Positions 1 through 11,793 are shown, counted from the first letter of the stretch. The stretch: 56,520 nt of DNA from Gemmatimonadaceae bacterium (GCA_019752115.1 JAIEMN010000050.1:1-56520), one strand, 5' to 3'. Notes: generated from the sequence alone by a model not told the origin. Translations and numbers: made by a program.

Positions 1-1
1 C

Positions 2-84
2 ATGAACTGCCTCCCGCTCCAACCTAGGGTGAGGAACTAGTCCACGAAATCGGGTCAACTCCACCCCACGTATACGCAGTTCAT
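2..84. repeat. 9-bp inverted repeat pair at left edge
   Basis: ATGAACTGC (2-10) is matched exactly by its reverse complement GCAGTTCAT (76-84). The pair brackets 65 non-coding bases just downstream of the stop of the leftward dimethylaminohydrolase gene. The spacing is too wide for a simple terminator. It could be the end of a small element or chance, and nothing else is visible in these bases. Confidence 0.25.
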
Positions 85-85
85 A

Positions 86-856
86 TCATCCCACCCGCAC
101 AATCAGCGAACAACAAGTAACCGCCCCCTCCGCCTTCGCCAGCTCATCCGCCGGGACCGTCGTCACCGAATACCCGCGCGCCCGCAGCATCGCGTTCGTG
201 CGCGGATAGCCTTCGGCGGCAAGCAGTCGCTCCCCCACGCGCACGACGTTGGCGGCGTTGGGCTCATCGTCGGCGACCAATGCCGCGGCCTTCGGGGCGA
301 ACGCGGCGGGATCGACCCACGCCGGGTTGCACAGCACCGTGTCAGTGTCGAGTGCGGTGACCGCGCTCTTGAGGTGGAGACAGCCAGTCACCTCCACCGC
401 GATGACCCGGTAGCCGAATGGCGCCACCGCGGCGCGGAGTTGCGCGATGCCGTCGTCGTTAGTGCGCAGCGTGCGCCCCACGAAGATCGTGCTCCCCACC
501 ACCATCACGTCGCCGCCATCGAGCGTGCCGGGCGCTTCGAGGCGATGCAGCGGCCGCAGCGTGGCCAGCACCTCGGCGACCGGCTCCAACTCCGACCGGC
601 GACTTTCTGCGCCCGGGCGGGTGATCACCGCCAGCTCGTCGAGCACCACCGCCGTGTCTTCGATGAAGACCGCATCTGGATTCTCCGGCGCGGCGGGCAC
701 GCGGCGGACGTCGCAGCCCAGTGATCGCAGCGCCTGCTCGTACGCGGCATGCTGCGCCTCGGCGCGCGCCACGTCGATGGGCGTGCGGTCGAGATGCGTC
801 AGTTCACAGTCCGCAAGCGTGGGGCTCACGGCACGGGTCAGGGCAAGCCAGGCCAT
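86..856 (-). CDS. ddaH: dimethylarginine dimethylaminohydrolase (DDAH)
   Basis: This enzyme hydrolyses methylated arginine to citrulline plus methylamine or dimethylamine, using the amidinotransferase (pentein) fold in the cytoplasm. The 256-residue product has the family signatures in order: FIEDTAV (E66, D67), LDGGDVM, GCLHLKS (active-site H161), EPNAANV, and TCCSLI at the C-terminus with C248 as the predicted nucleophile. I chose the ATG that gives the normal family length of about 255. An in-frame ATG 20 codons upstream would overlap the start of the divergent permease gene by a few bases. The downstream side is the window edge. Arginine deiminase is the nearest alternative, but those proteins are longer and lack the CCS ending. 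Confidence 0.9.
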   Translation of the reverse strand: MAWLALTRAVSPTLADCELTHLDRTPIDVARAEAQHAAYEQALRSLGCDVRRVPAAPENPDAVFIEDTAVVLDELAVITRPGAESRRSELEPVAEVLATLRPLHRLEAPGTLDGGDVMVVGSTIFVGRTLRTNDDGIAQLRAAVAPFGYRVIAVEVTGCLHLKSAVTALDTDTVLCNPAWVDPAAFAPKAAALVADDEPNAANVVRVGERLLAAEGYPRTNAMLRARGYSVTTVPADELAKAEGAVTCCSLIVRVG

Positions 857-914
857 CGGCAGGGGATTTCGGGTTTCACACACCAAGGTCCGTGTTCGGC
901 GGTATGTTCGTTCC

Positions 915-2189
915 ATGACGCTGCCTGCCGATACGCCGTCGCACAAGCTGGGACCGTGGACGGCCACCGCACTCGTGGTCGGCAACATCATCGGCGTCGG
1001 CGTCTTTGTGCTGCCGACCTCCCTGGCGCCGTACGGGTGGGGCAGTGTTGTGGGGTGGACGATCACCCTGATCGGCGCGCTCTCGCTCGCCTGGGTCCTG
1101 TCTGTGCTGTCGCGTCGGTTGCCCGACAGCGGCGGAGCGATGGGAATCGTGCGCCTCGCCTTCGGCGGCGACGTCGGTTTCCTCAATGCATGGGGCTACT
1201 GGATCTCCGTCTGGGTGGCCAACGCGGTGATCGCCATCGCCGGGGTCAACTATCTCGGTTCGCTCATCCCCGGGTTGACCGTATCGAAGCCCGCGACCTC
1301 CGCCGCATCGATCGCGGCGCTCTGGATGCTGACCTGGGTCAACTGGCGTGGGCCGCGATCAGCAGGCTCGCTGCAGCTGATCACCACCATCCTCAAGGCG
1401 TGGCCGTTCATCGCGACGATCTTCGTCGGCATTCTGCTGATGAATGGGGCCCACCCGCCCGCCCTGCTCCCGTTCTCGGCATCGCAGTTCACGCTCGGCA
1501 CCGCGACCGCCACGGCGACGCTCACGTTGTACGCGATGACCGGGCTCGAGTCTGCCGCGGTGCCGGCCAGTACGGTCGAGAATCCGGAGAAGGTGATCCC
1601 GCGCGCCACCATGTTCGGCACGCTGTTTTCCGGGCTCGCCAATACGGCGCTGTCGCTCACCATCATCGCGTTGCTGCCTTCGGCGCAGCTCGCGTCGTCG
1701 AAGGCGCCGCTGGTGGACTTTCTGGCGCCGAGTCTCGGGGTGCTGGCGGGCGCCCTCGTGTCCCTCTCGGTGGCCATCAGCGCCTTCGGATGTCTGAATG
1801 GCTGGGTGCTGCTCTCCGCCGAGATCCCGGCGGGGCTCGCCGAGTCGGGTGAGCTCCCGTTGTGGTGGGGTCGTCGCAATCGACATGGTGCCGCCAGTCA
1901 TGCGCTGGTGGTGAGCTCGGTGCTCACCAGCGTGGTGATCGCGCTCAATGCGAGTGACCGCTTCACCAACGTGTTTACCTTCGCGTTGCTGCTGTCCACG
2001 GCGACGATCCTCATTTTGTATCTGCTTATTCCGCTGGCGGCGCTGCGGTTCGCCATGCAATCGCGCATTCCGCCCACGGGCGGCCTGCTCATCACCGCCG
2101 TGCTGGCTACCCTCTTCGCGATCTGGGCGATCGTTGGTGCTGGTGGTGCGGCCGTTGGCTGGGGCGCCGTGCTGACGGCGGCGGGCTGA
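915..2189 (+). CDS. APC superfamily amino-acid permease
   Basis: The 424-residue integral membrane protein has about 12 hydrophobic segments. It opens with the glycine-rich first-helix signature of the amino acid/polyamine/organocation family (NIIGVGVFVLP), and the helix 6 region YAMTGLESAA is also typical. Size and motifs resemble the AdiC/PotE/CadB exchanger branch. Its start lies 58 bases from the start of the divergent dimethylaminohydrolase, so the two probably share a control region. A reasonable inference is transport of arginine, methylarginine, citrulline or ornithine. Substrate specificity cannot be read from the sequence. No clear Shine-Dalgarno precedes the ATG. Confidence 0.85.
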   Translation: MTLPADTPSHKLGPWTATALVVGNIIGVGVFVLPTSLAPYGWGSVVGWTITLIGALSLAWVLSVLSRRLPDSGGAMGIVRLAFGGDVGFLNAWGYWISVWVANAVIAIAGVNYLGSLIPGLTVSKPATSAASIAALWMLTWVNWRGPRSAGSLQLITTILKAWPFIATIFVGILLMNGAHPPALLPFSASQFTLGTATATATLTLYAMTGLESAAVPASTVENPEKVIPRATMFGTLFSGLANTALSLTIIALLPSAQLASSKAPLVDFLAPSLGVLAGALVSLSVAISAFGCLNGWVLLSAEIPAGLAESGELPLWWGRRNRHGAASHALVVSSVLTSVVIALNASDRFTNVFTFALLLSTATILILYLLIPLAALRFAMQSRIPPTGGLLITAVLATLFAIWAIVGAGGAAVGWGAVLTAAG

Positions 2190-2267
2190 CCGCTCTATCG
2201 CCTCGTACGGCGGCAAGCGACCGCGGCGAGGATCGTGTAGCGCGCCACGAGATGTCGTCGCGTTCAT

Positions 2268-2313
2268 CGAGTGCGTGTCACACTCGCTTGTGTGAGTCGT
2301 CAGACATCGTCAG
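2268..2313. promoter_or_regulatory. repeats upstream of the hybrid kinase gene
   Basis: The 162-bp gap before the kinase contains an inverted repeat CGAGTG/CACTCG (2268-2273 and 2281-2286). It is followed by a direct repeat TCGTCAG at 2297-2303 and 2307-2313, exactly one helical turn apart. Two half-sites on the same DNA face upstream of a gene are a common activator-site layout. Assigning them to a regulator is speculation. Confidence 0.25.
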
Positions 2314-2351
2314 GTTGAAAAGAGTACGCGCGTCCTCTCTCCCGTCGCCCC

Positions 2352-4778
2352 TTGCGTTCTCTCGCTCCCACGGTGCCCTCGCACCCCGACCGCGAACTCG
2401 CGCTCCCGGGCTATCTCGCCGCGACCTATGCGCTCTTCACGCTGATTCAGGGCGTGTCGCTGGCCGTCACGGCGCAGATCGGGCAGCGCACGGGCCTCTC
2501 GCCGGCGGCGGCGGTGGGATTGGTCATGATTCTCGGCGCCCCCACCGGCGGCCGCTCGCTCGTGGCCATCACCACGTTGCTGGCAAATGCGACAGCCTAC
2601 TGGCTCGTCCCCGATGCCCAGGCCGCGCCGCCGCTCGTGGGGATGGGGGTGCGTCTCCTCGGTGATTGGGGAGGGGCGCTGCTCGTCCTCCGGGTCATTC
2701 GCGAACGCCCGTCGTTCGAACGCGCCTCGTGGCTGGTACGGTTTGGTGGGCTCATTGCACTGGTGATCACGCCAACGGTGTCGGTCGTGGCGGCGGTCCT
2801 GCTGCAGCTCAACCACGGCGGGAGTCTGTGGACGGAGTTCGTGCACTGGTACGTGCCCGAAGTGATCATGATTCTGACGGTCGGGCCAGCCATCTGGGTG
2901 CTGCGCGACGCCGTGATCCGCGCGCGGCGGACACCGGCCAGCGAAATCGCATACGGCGGGGCGGTATTGACGATCCTGATCGTGGCCGCCACGATCGCCG
3001 TGCAGCAACCGAATGTCGCCGGCATCACCCCGCCGATCAGTCTCGCCGTGGTCCCGCTCATGCTGTACATCGGCTATCGCTTCGGCGTGGGGACCACCGC
3101 GTGGGCGGGCGTCATCGTCATGGTGCTGCTGATCGGCTTCACCGCCGACGGCATCGGCCCCTTCGCCGCTACCCGAGCCGCGGGCATCCCACGCTTCGTG
3201 GCCGTCGAGCTGTATGTCGGCGCGCTCGCCATTCCACTGGTGGGCTTTGCCGCCGTGCTGCAGGAGCTCCGGGAGTCGTCGCAGCGCTTCCAATCGTTTC
3301 TCGACACCACGACCACCCCCGTCGTCGCCGTTGACCTCAGCCGTCGCGTCGTCGGGTTCAGCCCCAGCGCCGATCAGATGTTTCGCGCGTCCTCCGGCGT
3401 CGGTCTCCGCAGTGGCCTGGATCCCCTCGAGGCGGTACAGGAGTCGCCGGATGTCCTGGAGCGACGGACCCGCGGGTGGACGAACGCGTTGGCCGGTGAA
3501 GTGCACGTTGCTGTGCTCGAGCCCAACGCCGAGACGCGCGTGGAAATGCGCTATGAGCCGATGCGCAACAGCCAGGGCGACGTGGTGGGTGCCGTGGCGT
3601 CCGCCACCGACCTCATCCAACAGGAACGCGAGGCCGCCGAGCGCGAACGCGTGAGTCGACTCGAAACGATCGGTCGCGTCGCCGGCGGCATCGTGCATGA
3701 TGTGAACAACCTGATGACCGTGATTCTGGGCCAGGTGTTCGCGCTCCGGCGCCTCACGCGCGGCTCAGACGCGGCGCGCGGGGCCTTCGACGAGATCGAA
3801 CTGACCGTGGAGCGGACCAAACGCCTCTCCGCCCAGCTGCTGGCGTTCTCTCGTGCGCAGCCCATCGAGCCGATTGTCACCGAGCTGCAGAGCGAAGCGC
3901 GGCGCACGCTCGACATGCTGCGACGGGTGCTGCAGGAGGATGCAGTGCTCACGACCGACTTCGCCGACGGCGACTGGCGCATCGCCGTCGATCGCGGTCA
4001 GTTCGAACAGCTTCTGCTCAATCTCGTAACCAATGCGCGCGATGCCATGCCGAATGGCGGCACCGTGCGGCTCGCATCGTATCGGGAGACCTTCGCCGCC
4101 GCGGCGGGGGCGCGTCTGGGGATCCCGGCGGGCGATTATGTCCGGCTCGACATCAGCGACGAGGGCGCGGGGATCCCCGTCGAGGTCATCTCGAACATCT
4201 TCGACCCGTTCTACACCACGAAGGGCGCGCAAGGGAACGGCCTCGGTCTCGCCACGGTGAAGGCCATCATGCAGAAGGCTGGCGGCGCCGTCAGCGTCGC
4301 CAGCGCGCCCGGCTTGGGGACGACGTTCAGCATGTGGTTTCCCCGGACCACCTTGCCACTCACGGTGGCGGCAGCCGAAACGATCGCGAGCAGCTGGACA
4401 CCCGACGTGCCGTCTTCGCATGCGATCGTATGCGAAGACGAGCCGGCCATTCGTCGCGTGGTGGCGCGCACGCTGGGCAGCGCCGGGTGGCAGGTGACCG
4501 AGTGTGCGACGGCCGAAGACGCGCTGACCCAGCTCTCGCGCGCCGATGCGGCGTACTCGCTGCTGATCACCGATGTCGTCATGCCCGGCATGAGCGGCAT
4601 CGATCTGATGCGCGCCGCCCGTCAGCGGCAGCCGACCATCGCGATCATGCTGATGACCGGGTACTCGGAAGAGATCGTGCACTCGGTCGAGGTGAACGAC
4701 CGTCCGGACGTGGTCCTGGCCAAGCCGTTCCGGGGCGAGGATCTCATTCGCGAGGCGCAGCGGCTGCTCGCGTCGTGA
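2352..4778 (+). CDS. membrane hybrid histidine kinase (MASE1-like, PAS, HisKA, HATPase, REC)
   Basis: This is a sensor kinase carrying its own receiver. Residues 15-300 are an array of hydrophobic helices resembling MASE1-type integral membrane sensors. A PAS-like region follows (about 310-430). The dimerisation/phosphoacceptor helix has its histidine at H449 (GGIVHDVNNLMT). The ATPase domain shows an N box (NLVTNARDA), G1 (DEGAGIP), F box (FDPFYTTK) and G2 (GNGLGLA). A C-terminal receiver has phosphoacceptor D741 in LLITDVVMPG and lysine in LAKPF. The start is uncertain: TTG at 2352 or an in-frame GTG seven codons later, with no ATG near. No separate response regulator is adjacent, so phosphate probably passes on to an unlinked partner. 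It ends 4 bases from the convergent thioesterase gene. Confidence 0.88.
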   Translation: MRSLAPTVPSHPDRELALPGYLAATYALFTLIQGVSLAVTAQIGQRTGLSPAAAVGLVMILGAPTGGRSLVAITTLLANATAYWLVPDAQAAPPLVGMGVRLLGDWGGALLVLRVIRERPSFERASWLVRFGGLIALVITPTVSVVAAVLLQLNHGGSLWTEFVHWYVPEVIMILTVGPAIWVLRDAVIRARRTPASEIAYGGAVLTILIVAATIAVQQPNVAGITPPISLAVVPLMLYIGYRFGVGTTAWAGVIVMVLLIGFTADGIGPFAATRAAGIPRFVAVELYVGALAIPLVGFAAVLQELRESSQRFQSFLDTTTTPVVAVDLSRRVVGFSPSADQMFRASSGVGLRSGLDPLEAVQESPDVLERRTRGWTNALAGEVHVAVLEPNAETRVEMRYEPMRNSQGDVVGAVASATDLIQQEREAAERERVSRLETIGRVAGGIVHDVNNLMTVILGQVFALRRLTRGSDAARGAFDEIELTVERTKRLSAQLLAFSRAQPIEPIVTELQSEARRTLDMLRRVLQEDAVLTTDFADGDWRIAVDRGQFEQLLLNLVTNARDAMPNGGTVRLASYRETFAAAAGARLGIPAGDYVRLDISDEGAGIPVEVISNIFDPFYTTKGAQGNGLGLATVKAIMQKAGGAVSVASAPGLGTTFSMWFPRTTLPLTVAAAETIASSWTPDVPSSHAIVCEDEPAIRRVVARTLGSAGWQVTECATAEDALTQLSRADAAYSLLITDVVMPGMSGIDLMRAARQRQPTIAIMLMTGYSEEIVHSVEVNDRPDVVLAKPFRGEDLIREAQRLLAS

Positions 4779-4782
4779 GCCG

Positions 4783-5088
4783 CTACCCCCGCGGCCACAA
4801 AATCATCTGCGTACACCGATAGTACGCGATCACCTTCCCCGTGTCCGCGTGCGTCACGGTCGCATCCCACACCTGCGTGCTGCGACCGGCGTGCACCAGC
4901 GTAGCCACGCACTGCACCACGCCCTCGCGCGCCGTGCTCACATGGTTGGTCTTGAGCTCGATCGTCGTGAAGTTCTCGGCGCCTTCGGGGAGATGCGCGA
5001 TGCACCCGAAGCCGGCGGCGGTATCAGCGAGACTCACGATCGCGCCGGCGTGCAGATAGCTGTTCACCGCCGTGAGTTCGTGGCGCAC
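4783..5088 (-). CDS. hotdog-fold (PaaI-like) thioesterase, N-terminus uncertain
   Basis: The hotdog fold is recognisable from the helix SYLHAGAIVSLADTAAG, where the histidine/glycine and aspartate are typical of PaaI-type acyl-CoA thioesterases, and from the strand segments TTIELKTNH and TQVWDATV. The first standard start codon (GTG) gives only 101 residues. Family members run about 140. Reading upstream in the same frame gives about 38 further residues that look like a normal family N-terminus (RFTLEQL, then AEGELHAEF), back to a TAG stop at 5214-5212. The only plausible start there is ATT at 5202-5200. The gene therefore uses a rare ATT start, starts late, or has lost its start codon. It is convergent with the kinase gene. 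Confidence 0.75.
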   Translation of the reverse strand: MRHELTAVNSYLHAGAIVSLADTAAGFGCIAHLPEGAENFTTIELKTNHVSTAREGVVQCVATLVHAGRSTQVWDATVTHADTGKVIAYYRCTQMILWPRG

Positions 5089-5243
5089 CGTGAACTCGGC
5101 GTGCAGCTCGCCCTCGGCGATGTGCGTGATGCGAATGCCGAGGTAGGCGGGGAGGTGCGTGGAGGCGCGCTGCTGGAGCTGTTCGAGCGTGAAGCGTGGA
5201 ATGCGCCCAAACTAACGCGCCGCGCGCCCGCGCGATCAGGCGC

Positions 5244-5768
5244 CTACCACACCTCGCCCGGCCGCCAGTCGCAGGCCAGCGGGGCACTCACATTGAGTCC
5301 GGCCGGCGTCTTGGGTAACCGCAGGATCATCACCTCTTCATCGGGCGTCTCCACGACGCCGCCGGCGTCGCGTACCGAGAGCGGTCCGCGCCACATCTCC
5401 CAGCCGAGCCGGGCGTACCAGGCCTCGTCGCTCGGCGAGAGCGCGGCCAGATCAAACGCCTCCACCAGCGCCGGCACGGCACGCATCAGGCGCGTCGCGT
5501 AGCCCTTTCCCTGCTCCGCGGGCTGCGTGGCCACGGCTTCCACATAGGCCGTCTCCAACGGGCGGCCACCGTCGAGATAGAGCGTGCGCGGCACCCACAT
5601 CAGGTGCGACACCAGCTGGCCATCGACCGTCCCCAGGAGATGCACGCCAGGGCCGATGTCGGTGAGATAGGCCGCGAACGGTTCCTCATAGGCGGCCGTA
5701 CACAGTGCCACCACGGCGTCGCGCTGCGTGGCTGTGAGCGCGGCGGATGCGACGATATCGACCTGCAT
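5244..5768 (-). CDS. GNAT acetyltransferase resembling aminoglycoside 2'-N-acetyltransferase AAC(2')
   Basis: The GNAT acetyl-CoA binding motif is visible as Q/R-x-x-G-x-G/A in EQGKGYATRL, preceded by the strand AYVEAVATQP. The overall layout (174 residues, YARLGWE.W.GP.SV in the C-terminal half, ending CDWRPGEVW) closely matches mycobacterial AAC(2')-I proteins, which I recall ending CDWRAGDVW. Those enzymes acetylate the 2' amino group of aminoglycosides, and some may also act on cell-wall precursors. It lies among housekeeping-type genes with no mobile element beside it, so it looks chromosomal and intrinsic. Whether it confers resistance cannot be told from the sequence. Another GNAT substrate is possible. 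Confidence 0.75.
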   Translation of the reverse strand: MQVDIVASAALTATQRDAVVALCTAAYEEPFAAYLTDIGPGVHLLGTVDGQLVSHLMWVPRTLYLDGGRPLETAYVEAVATQPAEQGKGYATRLMRAVPALVEAFDLAALSPSDEAWYARLGWEMWRGPLSVRDAGGVVETPDEEVMILRLPKTPAGLNVSAPLACDWRPGEVW

Positions 5769-5801
5769 GTGATGCGATGACCCAATAAGGCGAAGGACGT
5801 G

Positions 5802-6188
5802 TTACGCCGTGTGCTGCACGCGCTTGCCCAGCGGCGCGAGACTCACGCTCGCCAGCCGGAAATGCGCGAGGCCGAACGGGATGCCGATGATGGTCAGGCA
5901 GCAGCCAATGCCGGCCACCACATGCGCGAGCCACAGCCACACGCCGGCAAAGAGCAGCCAGAGGACGTTCGCGATCCCCGTACCGGGAATGATCTGCTCG
6001 CCGACGCTCCGTGCATCCACCAGCGTCTTGCCGAACGGGAAGGCGGCGAAGCCGGCAATGCGGAACGCCGCGTATGCCCACGGCAGCCCGACGATCGTGA
6101 TCGCCAGAATGCCACCCGCGATCACCCAGCCGAGCCACGAGAAAAAGCCGCCGAGCACGAACCAGAGGATATTGCCGAGGAGGACCAT
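5802..6188 (-). CDS. YccF-domain inner membrane protein
   Basis: The 128-residue protein has the duplicated YccF pattern: LGNILWFVLGGF near the N-terminus, ITIVGLPWAYAAFRIA in the middle, ANVLWLLFAGVWLWL, then a second copy LTIIGIPFGLAHFRLA. About four membrane segments are predicted. The family is widespread and its biochemical role is unknown. It lies just upstream of the acetyltransferase gene on the same strand, 33 bases apart, so cotranscription is possible. Clear ATG start. Confidence 0.85.
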   Translation of the reverse strand: MVLLGNILWFVLGGFFSWLGWVIAGGILAITIVGLPWAYAAFRIAGFAAFPFGKTLVDARSVGEQIIPGTGIANVLWLLFAGVWLWLAHVVAGIGCCLTIIGIPFGLAHFRLASVSLAPLGKRVQHTA

Positions 6189-6241
6189 GGCGATATCTAC
6201 GGTTCGAACCCGGCGGCTGTTTCGACCGGGGCCCCCAGGCG

Positions 6242-9331
<3,090 letters not shown>

Positions 9332-9475
9332 GGCGATCAGAAAGGGGAAAGGGACCGGAGGAATGTGAGCCCCGCATGAGGCCACCGTAACCCTGACGGC
9401 AATTGGTGGCCCCCATTTGCCAAACGCACCAGTTGGCGGGAGGTTGAAGGAGGTCACCCTCAGCCCAAGGCTTCC

Positions 9476-11767
9476 ATGTCTGACGTTCGCTCCCGCCGGG
9501 ACTTTCTTGCGACCACCGGAGGCGCGGCGCTTGCCGGCGCCTTCCTCGCCCTTGGCCTGGACGCCGTGGTCGGCGTCCATCAGGCCCTGGCGCAGTCGCC
9601 GGAACTCGCCGGAGCCCTCACGGCCGATCAGCTGAAGACGCTCGCCGCCGTGGTCGATCGCATCATTCCGTCAGTGGACGGTCGCGCCGGCGCGGCGCGT
9701 GCCAATGTCGCACGCTTCCTCGATCGCACACTCGACACGCTGCTCGCCGACTTCAAGGCGCCGATGGTGGGCGCCCTCCAGGCGGTGGACGCGGCCGCCG
9801 CCAAGCTGCAGAGTGGCGCGACCTTCAGCACGCTGAGCACCGCACAACAGGATGCCGTGCTCACCGACGCGGAAAAGAGCGAGTGGTTTGGCCTGCTGAC
9901 CACCGCGGCCAAGTTCGGCTTCGTGTCCGATCCCGTGCACGGCGGCAACGCGAACGGCGAAGGATGGAAAGCCATCGGCCATCAACACGCGCCGACGTGG
10001 ATACCGCCCTACGGCTTCTACGATCGCGAGGCCAATGCGAAGAAGCCCACCGACGGGCCGCGCACCACGCCGCTCACGATTCCCGCCCGCCCAGCCGGCA
10101 CGCCCACCAGGAAGTTCCGCCCGACCGACGAGGTGGACGTTGTCATCATCGGCTCCGGTGCCGCCGGTGGGTCAGTGGCCTGGGAACTCGCCCGCGCCGG
10201 CGTCAGCGTGCTGGTGCTCGAAGCGGGGCCGCATCGCACCGAGAAGGACTTCACGCACGACGATGCGCGCATCTTCCTCGCCGGCGAGATGACAAATGAT
10301 CTGAAGAAGATCCCGCAGAGCTATCGTCCGAATGCCAGCGCGCCGACCACGCCGGTGACCGGTGGCTTTGACAGCGGGTTGATGTACGCGCGCACCGTGG
10401 GCGGGTCGTCGCTGCACTGGACCGCCAACTTCTGGCGGCTGCGTCCGGTGGATTTCAACGAGCGCACCACGTGGGGCGACATCCCCGGCTCCGGCTTTGC
10501 CGACTGGCCCATCACGTACGACGACATGGAGCCGTGGTACACGCGCGCTGAGCGCGTACTCGGCGTGAGTGGCGATCACACGCAGAACCCCTTCGAACCG
10601 CGCCGTTCCGCGCCCTATCCACTGCCGCCGATTCCGGTGAAGAGCTCCGGTGTGCTCTTCGAGCGCGGCGCGCGCAAGCTGGGGCTCCATCCGTTCCCGA
10701 GCCCGATGGCGATTATCAGCCGTCCGTACGGCAATCGCGTCCCCTGCCAGGCGTGCGGCGCGTGCCTGGGCTACGGGTGCGAGTATGGCGCCAAGGGCGG
10801 CTCCATGGCCGTCACGCTGCGTCAGGCCGAGATGAGCGGCCGCTGTGAAGTGCGCGCCAACAGCTACGTGCGCAAGATCGAAGTCAACGAAGCCGGACGC
10901 GCCACGGGCGTCGTGTACTTCGACGCGAACGGGAAGGAAGTCTTCCAGAAGGCCAAGTGCGTGGTGCTTTCCGCGAACGGTTCGGAGACGCCGCGCCTGC
11001 TCCTCAACAGCAAGTCGAACCGCTTCCCCCAGGGCCTCGCGAACTCCAGCGGCATGGTAGGCAAGCATCTGATGTTCAACACGTACGCCACCGTGAGCGG
11101 CGTGTTCGACGAACTGCTGAATGAGTTCAAGGGCCCCATGGTGACGCGCGCGCTCTGGGATTTCTACGACGCCGACCCGAAGCGTGGCTTCTACGGCGGT
11201 GGCGGCATGGACGCGCGGTGGGGGAGTGTCTCGCCCATGATCGGCGCCCTCGAATCGGTGGGGCCCAAGACGCCGCAGTGGGGCGCGGCGTGGGCGCGCG
11301 CGGTGCATCACAACTATCCGCGCTACATGGTCGTGAGCTCGCACGCCACGTCGGTGCCGATGCCGACCAACACCGTGGACCTCGACCCCACCCTCAAGGA
11401 CGCATGGGGCGTGCCGGCGCTGCGGGTGACGTACACCGATCACCCCGACGATCTCAAGTTCGCCGAGTTCCAGCTCACCAAGGCGCAGGAGATTCTCGAG
11501 GCGGCCGGTGCCAAGGAGACATGGAAGTTCCCCATGCAGCCGCAGAAGGGGAACGTGCATCTGCTCGGCACGGCGCGCATGGGCAACGACCCGCAGCGCA
11601 GCGTCGTGGACAAGAACAACCGCTCGCACGATGTGAAGAATCTGTTCATCGTGGACGGCAGTTCGCTCGTCACGTCCACTCGCGGGCAGCCGACCGGCAC
11701 CATCTTCGCGCTTGGGTTCCGGGCCGGCAGCTACATCGCGCAGGCGTCGAAGCGGGGCGAGATCTAG
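9476..11767 (+). CDS. Tat-exported GMC oxidoreductase fused to a gluconate 2-dehydrogenase subunit 3-like domain
   Basis: The N-terminus carries a twin-arginine signal (SRRDFLATTG). Residues about 45-200 resemble the small (gamma) subunit of FAD-dependent sugar dehydrogenases. The catalytic GMC flavoprotein follows, with the dinucleotide motif GSGAAGG at residues 226-232. A cysteine cluster C424-x2-C427-x2-C430-x4-C435 resembles the 3Fe-4S region of FAD glucose dehydrogenases. The C-terminal HLLGTARMG segment has the predicted catalytic base H695. The usual Asn of the NPT motif near the end is Gln here (GQPTGTIFA). In known enzymes the small subunit carries the large one through Tat. Here they are one chain. 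No cytochrome c gene lies alongside. The substrate, probably a sugar or polyol, is unknown. Confidence 0.85.
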   Translation: MSDVRSRRDFLATTGGAALAGAFLALGLDAVVGVHQALAQSPELAGALTADQLKTLAAVVDRIIPSVDGRAGAARANVARFLDRTLDTLLADFKAPMVGALQAVDAAAAKLQSGATFSTLSTAQQDAVLTDAEKSEWFGLLTTAAKFGFVSDPVHGGNANGEGWKAIGHQHAPTWIPPYGFYDREANAKKPTDGPRTTPLTIPARPAGTPTRKFRPTDEVDVVIIGSGAAGGSVAWELARAGVSVLVLEAGPHRTEKDFTHDDARIFLAGEMTNDLKKIPQSYRPNASAPTTPVTGGFDSGLMYARTVGGSSLHWTANFWRLRPVDFNERTTWGDIPGSGFADWPITYDDMEPWYTRAERVLGVSGDHTQNPFEPRRSAPYPLPPIPVKSSGVLFERGARKLGLHPFPSPMAIISRPYGNRVPCQACGACLGYGCEYGAKGGSMAVTLRQAEMSGRCEVRANSYVRKIEVNEAGRATGVVYFDANGKEVFQKAKCVVLSANGSETPRLLLNSKSNRFPQGLANSSGMVGKHLMFNTYATVSGVFDELLNEFKGPMVTRALWDFYDADPKRGFYGGGGMDARWGSVSPMIGALESVGPKTPQWGAAWARAVHHNYPRYMVVSSHATSVPMPTNTVDLDPTLKDAWGVPALRVTYTDHPDDLKFAEFQLTKAQEILEAAGAKETWKFPMQPQKGNVHLLGTARMGNDPQRSVVDKNNRSHDVKNLFIVDGSSLVTSTRGQPTGTIFALGFRAGSYIAQASKRGEI

Positions 11768-11793
11768 GCGCCGATCAATAGGCTCCGACAGCG

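Noticed and set aside
4419-4440. Repeated TCGCATGCGATCGTATGCGA inside the hybrid kinase
   Set aside because: It lies in the linker before the receiver domain and is explained by codons of the reading frame.
6200-6212. GGTTCGAACCC resembling a tRNA T-loop
   Set aside because: The flanking bases cannot form the T stem on either strand and no acceptor or anticodon arms are present.
10172-11629. Long minus-strand frame opposite the GMC oxidoreductase
   Set aside because: Same reason: high third-position GC on the opposite strand leaves antisense frames open, and the translation is unlike any family.
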